Source: Parabacteroides sp. PFB2-10
GTDB taxonomy: Bacteria; Bacteroidota; Bacteroidia; Bacteroidales; Tannerellaceae
Length of the DNA: 64,000 nucleotides
Reading direction: 5' to 3'
Assembly (NCBI RefSeq): GCF_029893085.1
Contig: NZ_JARXWI010000009.1
Coordinates: 124,001-188,000, forward strand
Shown here: positions 60,316 through 64,000 of the stretch, piece after piece
Numbering within the stretch: the first letter of the stretch is position 1
Layout of the letters: every line of letters starts with the position of its first letter
Notes under the pieces: model-generated
The model's input: the letters and a program-made list of their open reading frames with translations, nothing else
Database searches by the model: none
Told to the model about the DNA's origin: nothing
Position numbers and translations under genes: made by a program

Positions 60316-62018
60316 TCACCAGGGAGCAACCATCCACTCCATATCCAACCAACTGGCTTCCGCCTGATCTGTTGAAGAGCGCAGAGAAGCTTTTGTCATA
60401 GGAGTAATAACCGGAGCTTCATAAAACCGGAAGCTTGTCGAATAGATATTACCACGAACCAACCCATTTGTATAGTTCTTTTGCCCATCGGCATGAGGAT
60501 TCACTATAAATGCGTAGCGTTTCTGGGTAATAGCCTCTTCCAATACAGAAGAATTCGTATTATGCATACCCAGGAAGTCTTCCGGATCTATGCTCGAAAT
60601 ATCAGGATAAACCATCGTAAAGGTTCCATCTTCTGCCCAACCATTACTCAATACACTAGCCAAATTTTTCTTGATCCATACCCCGGCTGTATTTACTTCA
60701 TATCGTTCTCTGTAAACAAATTTCTGCTTGTCCCAGTTTACGTCGAATTCAACCCGCAATACCTCCGTCAAATCGTTCACATATTCCGGCTTCTCGTATG
60801 TATAGAACGAAAAGACAAAAGTGGAATCATTGAGTTTCTCCGGCTTAAACGAGTACCCATCGATAAGGCTTGTCTCATCCCAGGTCTTTTTTGATTGATC
60901 CTTCATAATATCATTCTCCATGATATACGAACGCGTTTCCACATTATACAGTGTTACTTCGGGAATATCTAACGTCCAACGGGTGGTATCCCATGACGAT
61001 TCTAATACCTCTCCGGAAATAAAAAACGCTTTTGCATTTATATTCTTCTCTAAAGTAACAATCTTGTTGTTTATATCACTATATATGTATTTTACCTTAT
61101 TCCTATTCTGTAACACATTGCCAATATCACTGTTACTATTGTCATACCACCAGGTAAGGTAGCGTTGATTGTTATTTTCATCCAACAGAGGTTCCCCCGA
61201 TGCATCCTTTAAATAATAAATACCCGGGTTGTTTTTTGTATAATTGGATTTTTTTACATAATCCATGGTCATGTCTTTCTTAATATCTGTGTATTCCAGT
61301 CCCATTAAGCGGTTGGTTCTCGCACTTGTTTCGTAAGGTATACTATAATCGATCACCACATCCACACGGGCAGCAAGCTGAACCATCGGTATAATTACCT
61401 CACAATTCGCACAACCATCTAACGACACACTTCATAGCCTTCGCCATATTTCATCAACTCATTCGCTTTGAAATCGGCAGCCAGGGTTCCATTCCGGTGT
61501 TCGGTAATCAACTTCTGATAATCCGAATACTTTGTCAAGCCACTCTTGGCAACCACCTTTCCATTTTCATTCACCTCTTTAAACATATTGTCAAAATTGG
61601 CAATAGCAATGAAAAGAACTTTCCCAAATTCTATCCGGATGTCCTTAACGGTGATATAACCGTCAACCGGTGCCAGATCGGCGGCATTGGTTATATATCG
61701 CTCAGAACCTGCAATAACAGTCCCCTCGATAATATTATCACTCTCGTCGAACTTGATATCTTTAAAAGCAACGATATACAGATTGTTGATCTGCTTTTCC
61801 TCTGCCTTATCGAAAAATTGAACCGGTACTGCTTTCGTAGTCAGCCCACCTGTCTCCTGATTATATGCTTTTGTTTGCGAGCCTACCTGCCCAATATCTA
61901 AGCGAAGTGAAGAGGTAAGTTCCTTCTGTACGGTAGGAGCTACTAAGAGTTCCTCATGGGCGCAGGAAAAAAATATCCCTGCAAATAACAAAATGCTTAA
62001 TAAATACTTCAGTCTCAT
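60316..62018 (-). pseudogene. Frameshifted fimbrillin-like lipoprotein gene
   Basis: Two frames together make one protein of about 566 residues. The first (62018-61419) has a lipoprotein signal ending FFSCAHEE and Thr-Lys-Ala stretches (GSQTKAYNQ, LTTKAVPV) like those of fimbrillin precursors. It stops shortly after KYGEGYEV. The second (61428-60316) continues naturally with SLDGCANC and has beta-rich sequence to the end WLDMEWMVAPW. At the junction the minus strand reads GAAGTGTGTCG. Removing one GT (or TG) pair joins the frames as GAA GTG TCG. I would place it with FimA/Mfa1-type fimbrial or fimbrial-anchor proteins, but only on general character. It may be a true pseudogene, a slippage-controlled gene, or a sequencing error. 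Confidence 0.7.
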
Positions 62019-62212
62019 ATCACTTATTTATCTTATTTCTTTTTGACTCACAAAATGTGAATTCAACGGTTGAATCTCTTCTCCTGTACATTAAACCAAA
62101 AATTGTTCAAAATGTTCGTTCCCCTACAGGGAAAAGATGGTTTTTAACATTTGGGAAGCTGTAAAGTAACTATTCAGCGCATGTTACAGGCTTTCAAAGA
62201 AGGGGAAGATTT

Positions 62213-62406
62213 GAAGTCCGGAAGGACTTCCATATGGATAACCCCGAGCAAACGGAGTGCAGCTCGGGGTACACGGAATACATATAGATGAGCTCCGTAG
62301 GAGGTCTACCGTTGACCTCCTACGGAGCTCGTTCACAGTGTATCTACCTACCCCGAGCTGCGCTTCGCTGGCTTGGGGTTATCCACATTTAAGTCCTTAC
62401 GGACTT
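62213..62406. repeat. Nested palindromic intergenic element
   Basis: The element is built symmetrically. Outer hairpins are GAAGTCC-GGAA-GGACTTC (62213-62230) and AAGTCC-TTAC-GGACTT (62391-62406). An inverted pair GGATAACCCCGAGC (62236-62249) and GCTTGGGGTTATCC (62371-62384) encloses a hairpin CCCCGAGC/GCTCGGGG (62242-62269) and a second CCCCGAGC/GCTTGGGG (62351-62378). In the centre is a perfect 17-bp stem with a 7-base loop, beginning GAGCTCCGTAGGAGGTC (62290-62330). No coding sequence is supported here. It lies upstream of the fimbrillin-like gene. Confidence 0.8.
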
Positions 62407-62512
62407 TCTCTAATAGAATGTAAAATCTTAAATTATTACACTACTTGAACACAAACAATATTCTTCTTGGCATAAAAGTAGTATCAAAAATTTTGATACT
62501 ATTTTTCTATTT

Positions 62513-62715
62513 TGCTTACAAATTCATAGTGTAAGCAAAAAGGCAGATTTTCGAGCATTTGTCAAGCAAACCAACTGTTAACAAATGTTTACTCCCGGGA
62601 CTTTGACAAAAAAGTCCCGGGTTTTTGCCAAAATTCTCCCGCCAAAATAGCAAAATGTCATTTTTGATTTTTTGAAAAAAGGGCTTTTTAAGGGTTTTGC
62701 TTACAGATTGTAAGT
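62513..62715 (+). repeat. Dispersed CCCGGGAG intergenic repeat, copy E
   Basis: It contains GCTTACAAATTCATAGTGTAAGC, given here as GCTTACA and TGTAAGC arms, then ACTGTTAACAAATGTTTA, CTCCCGGGACTTTGAC, AAAAAGTCCCGGG, AATTCTCCCGCCAAAATAG and CAAAATGTCATTTTTG, ending with GCTTACAGATTGTAAG. It belongs with copies A and B. It fills much of the 848-bp gap between the two exported-protein genes. Confidence 0.7.
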
Positions 62716-62810
62716 GCCCCCTCTCCCCCTACTTGAAGACAAACAATAATCGCTAAACAGTTATGCTTACAAAAAGAATCTGAACTCGGAAATAGTTCAG
62801 ACATTACTAA

Positions 62811-62840
62811 AAGAAAAAGGGTGAACCTTTTGGCTCACCC
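62811..62840 (-). terminator. Terminator of the repeat-protein gene
   Basis: On the minus strand GGGTGAGCC-AAAA-GGTTCACCC (62840-62819) is a 9-bp stem with one G-T pair, followed by TTTTTCTTTT. Confidence 0.88.
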
Positions 62841-62866
62841 TCTCTATTTAAAGCAAATTTGTTCTA

Positions 62867-64000
62867 TTAATTAGATCGCAGGATCTTATATTTGCGATCC
62901 GTTGTCAAATCAGTTAATGTATATTCCTCAGATACATATTCCGTATCGTTTTGTGTACTGTAATAAGAAAGTCTGACTTTATCCGAATCAGCAAGGTCTA
63001 CCGGCAAAGAGATATAATTAGCATTGTTTGATGTTGAAGGCTCACCGCTGCGGGTCATTCTAATAGTTGCCAGTTGCTCTCCTCCATCTGCCTTCAGATA
63101 GGAAACTATTACATCCGTACCTCTTGGGATATTGCTTCCATTCCCTGTTCCATTTGCTGTATGATAAGTAAAATATCTCCGGATTTGATGCACCTTATGC
63201 GTCTGAACCAAATCTTTATTAGCATTTGCTCTCAACTGATCCAATGTAAATGTTTGAGCATATACATCTCCGTTATTAGTATTTCTACTATGCACTAAAC
63301 GAACGCTTTCCACTCCAACAGGAATTTTAATAGTTCCTGTATAGTTAGGATGATTACTACTTGTAATACTAAAAGTAGTATATAAGATTTCACCATCTAT
63401 AGAATAAACAGAAACTGTTTGATAACGTTCTATTCTTGTTGCTCCATACCGAACGGATGCGCTTCCAAATGTCACGTATTGGTTTACTGTATTTACCAAG
63501 TCTTTATTCCCGGTTGCTTTCAAATCAGCAATGGTTGTTACTAATTCAAAGACATCCGCCCCTGATGTATGACGCAATAACACAGAGGTGTTGTCATCTA
63601 ATGTATTGGGGAATGACAATACGGCATTATTGTGATTATTATTATTCGTAGAGCTAGAGGTGGTAAACTCATCGTACTTCTCATTTCCATCTGCTGAATA
63701 TATTTCAATTTTTCCAGATTGAATATTTGTAGTTGTTCCCTCTACCTTCCTGTATTGTCCTGCACCTAATGTCACATAAGAAAGATTCGGATTAATCAGG
63801 ACTTTGTCATTAGTAGAGATAAACTCTGACACGCTAACATCCAATGTGCAACCGTTATAAGACAGGGTTAAGTTGCTAATATCAGAAGGAATAGTAATAT
63901 CGCGTGTGCCGGTTGTCACAGCTCCATTACTAACACTAATTGAAGTTGTACCGGGACCATCCAATCCATCGTAACTAATAGTAATCGTTCCGGTAATATT
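62867..64000 (-). CDS. C-terminal part of a secreted-type beta-repeat protein (5' end outside window)
   Basis: The frame is open to the right edge of the window, so the visible 377 residues are only the C-terminal part of a larger protein. It is rich in Thr, Ser, Asn and Tyr and holds at least three imperfect repeats of about 95 residues. Each has an end marked by FISTNDKVLI, LKATGNKDLV or LRANANKDLV and a strand such as VSVYSIDGEI, IEIYSADGNE or VIVSYLKADGGE. A shorter related end is LTTDRKYKIL. This suggests a surface or fimbria-associated adhesin-like protein. I do not recognise a named family. It is the upstream neighbour of the fimbrillin-like gene on the same strand but has its own terminator. 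Confidence 0.75.
   Translation of the reverse strand, partial: NITGTITISYDGLDGPGTTSISVSNGAVTTGTRDITIPSDISNLTLSYNGCTLDVSVSEFISTNDKVLINPNLSYVTLGAGQYRKVEGTTTNIQSGKIEIYSADGNEKYDEFTTSSSTNNNNHNNAVLSFPNTLDDNTSVLLRHTSGADVFELVTTIADLKATGNKDLVNTVNQYVTFGSASVRYGATRIERYQTVSVYSIDGEILYTTFSITSSNHPNYTGTIKIPVGVESVRLVHSRNTNNGDVYAQTFTLDQLRANANKDLVQTHKVHQIRRYFTYHTANGTGNGSNIPRGTDVIVSYLKADGGEQLATIRMTRSGEPSTSNNANYISLPVDLADSDKVRLSYYSTQNDTEYVSEEYTLTDLTTDRKYKILRSN

Noticed and set aside
62257-62448. 63-residue open frame on the plus strand
   Set aside because: It is read through the nested palindrome and has no promoter or protein-like character beyond that.

Overview
The window is a stretch of chromosome from a Bacteroidales bacterium, most likely Parabacteroides or a close relative. 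Three things point there: promoters of the Bacteroidota type (TAnnTTTG at -7 with TTG or TTTG about 20 bp upstream), a menaquinone-type sdhCAB/frdCAB operon with a single cytochrome b subunit together with lipoproteins and GH2/GH109 glycosidases, and a full-length SprA/Sov type IX secretion translocon. SprA is, as far as I recall, present in Parabacteroides, Tannerella and Porphyromonas but missing from most gut Bacteroides. The species call is inference. No tRNA, rRNA, IS element, prophage or CRISPR array was seen.

Layout. 1-7018 (+): an efflux operon with an HlyD-type adaptor (cut by the window edge), two pairs of FtsX/MacB-like permeases and one ATPase. 7030-9458 (-): Maf, a KdsC-like phosphatase, a DUF2520 Rossmann protein and a nitroreductase in one tight operon. 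9459-13474 (+): an intergenic repeat, a doubtful small ORF, an orphan receiver-domain protein, a long KamA-family radical SAM protein with a structured leader, and a DUF2148 protein. 13555-16887: pyrH (-), a MaoC-like hydratase (+) and typA/bipA (-). 17251-19319 (+): glyS overlapped by a probably surface-exposed FKBP lipoprotein. 19406-20794 (-): a GH109-like lipoprotein. 21221-24007 (+): uvrA. Next come a candidate small RNA (-, about 24090-24170), a membrane LytTR regulator with a LiaF-like protein (-), and the succinate dehydrogenase/fumarate reductase operon (-).

30552-34040 (+) holds a GH2 glycosidase and an atypical calcineurin-like lipoprotein. 34041-34705 (-) holds tadA and a small ribbon-helix-helix-like protein. 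34767-36239 (+) holds yraN, a YjbR-like protein and birA. 36359-46460 holds two convergent three-gene arms. One has a C45-type acyltransferase, a PaaK-like ligase and a secreted protein of unknown function. The other has a GT2-DUF2062 protein, an MMPL-PlsC-methyltransferase fusion and a CrtI-like FAD oxidoreductase. These resemble the export and tailoring genes of aryl polyene/flexirubin-type lipid pathways, but no ketosynthase or ACP is present. 46719-59709 (-) holds sprA, ruvA, trkH, trkA and dxs. 60316-64000 (-) holds a frameshifted fimbrillin-like lipoprotein gene and the C-terminal part of a protein with internal repeats.

The least explained content is intergenic. There are five copies of a CCCGGGAG-containing repeat, two copies of an element with three 22-bp palindromic units, an inverted pair of hairpin elements whose stems differ by compensatory changes, and a nested palindromic structure at 62213-62406.
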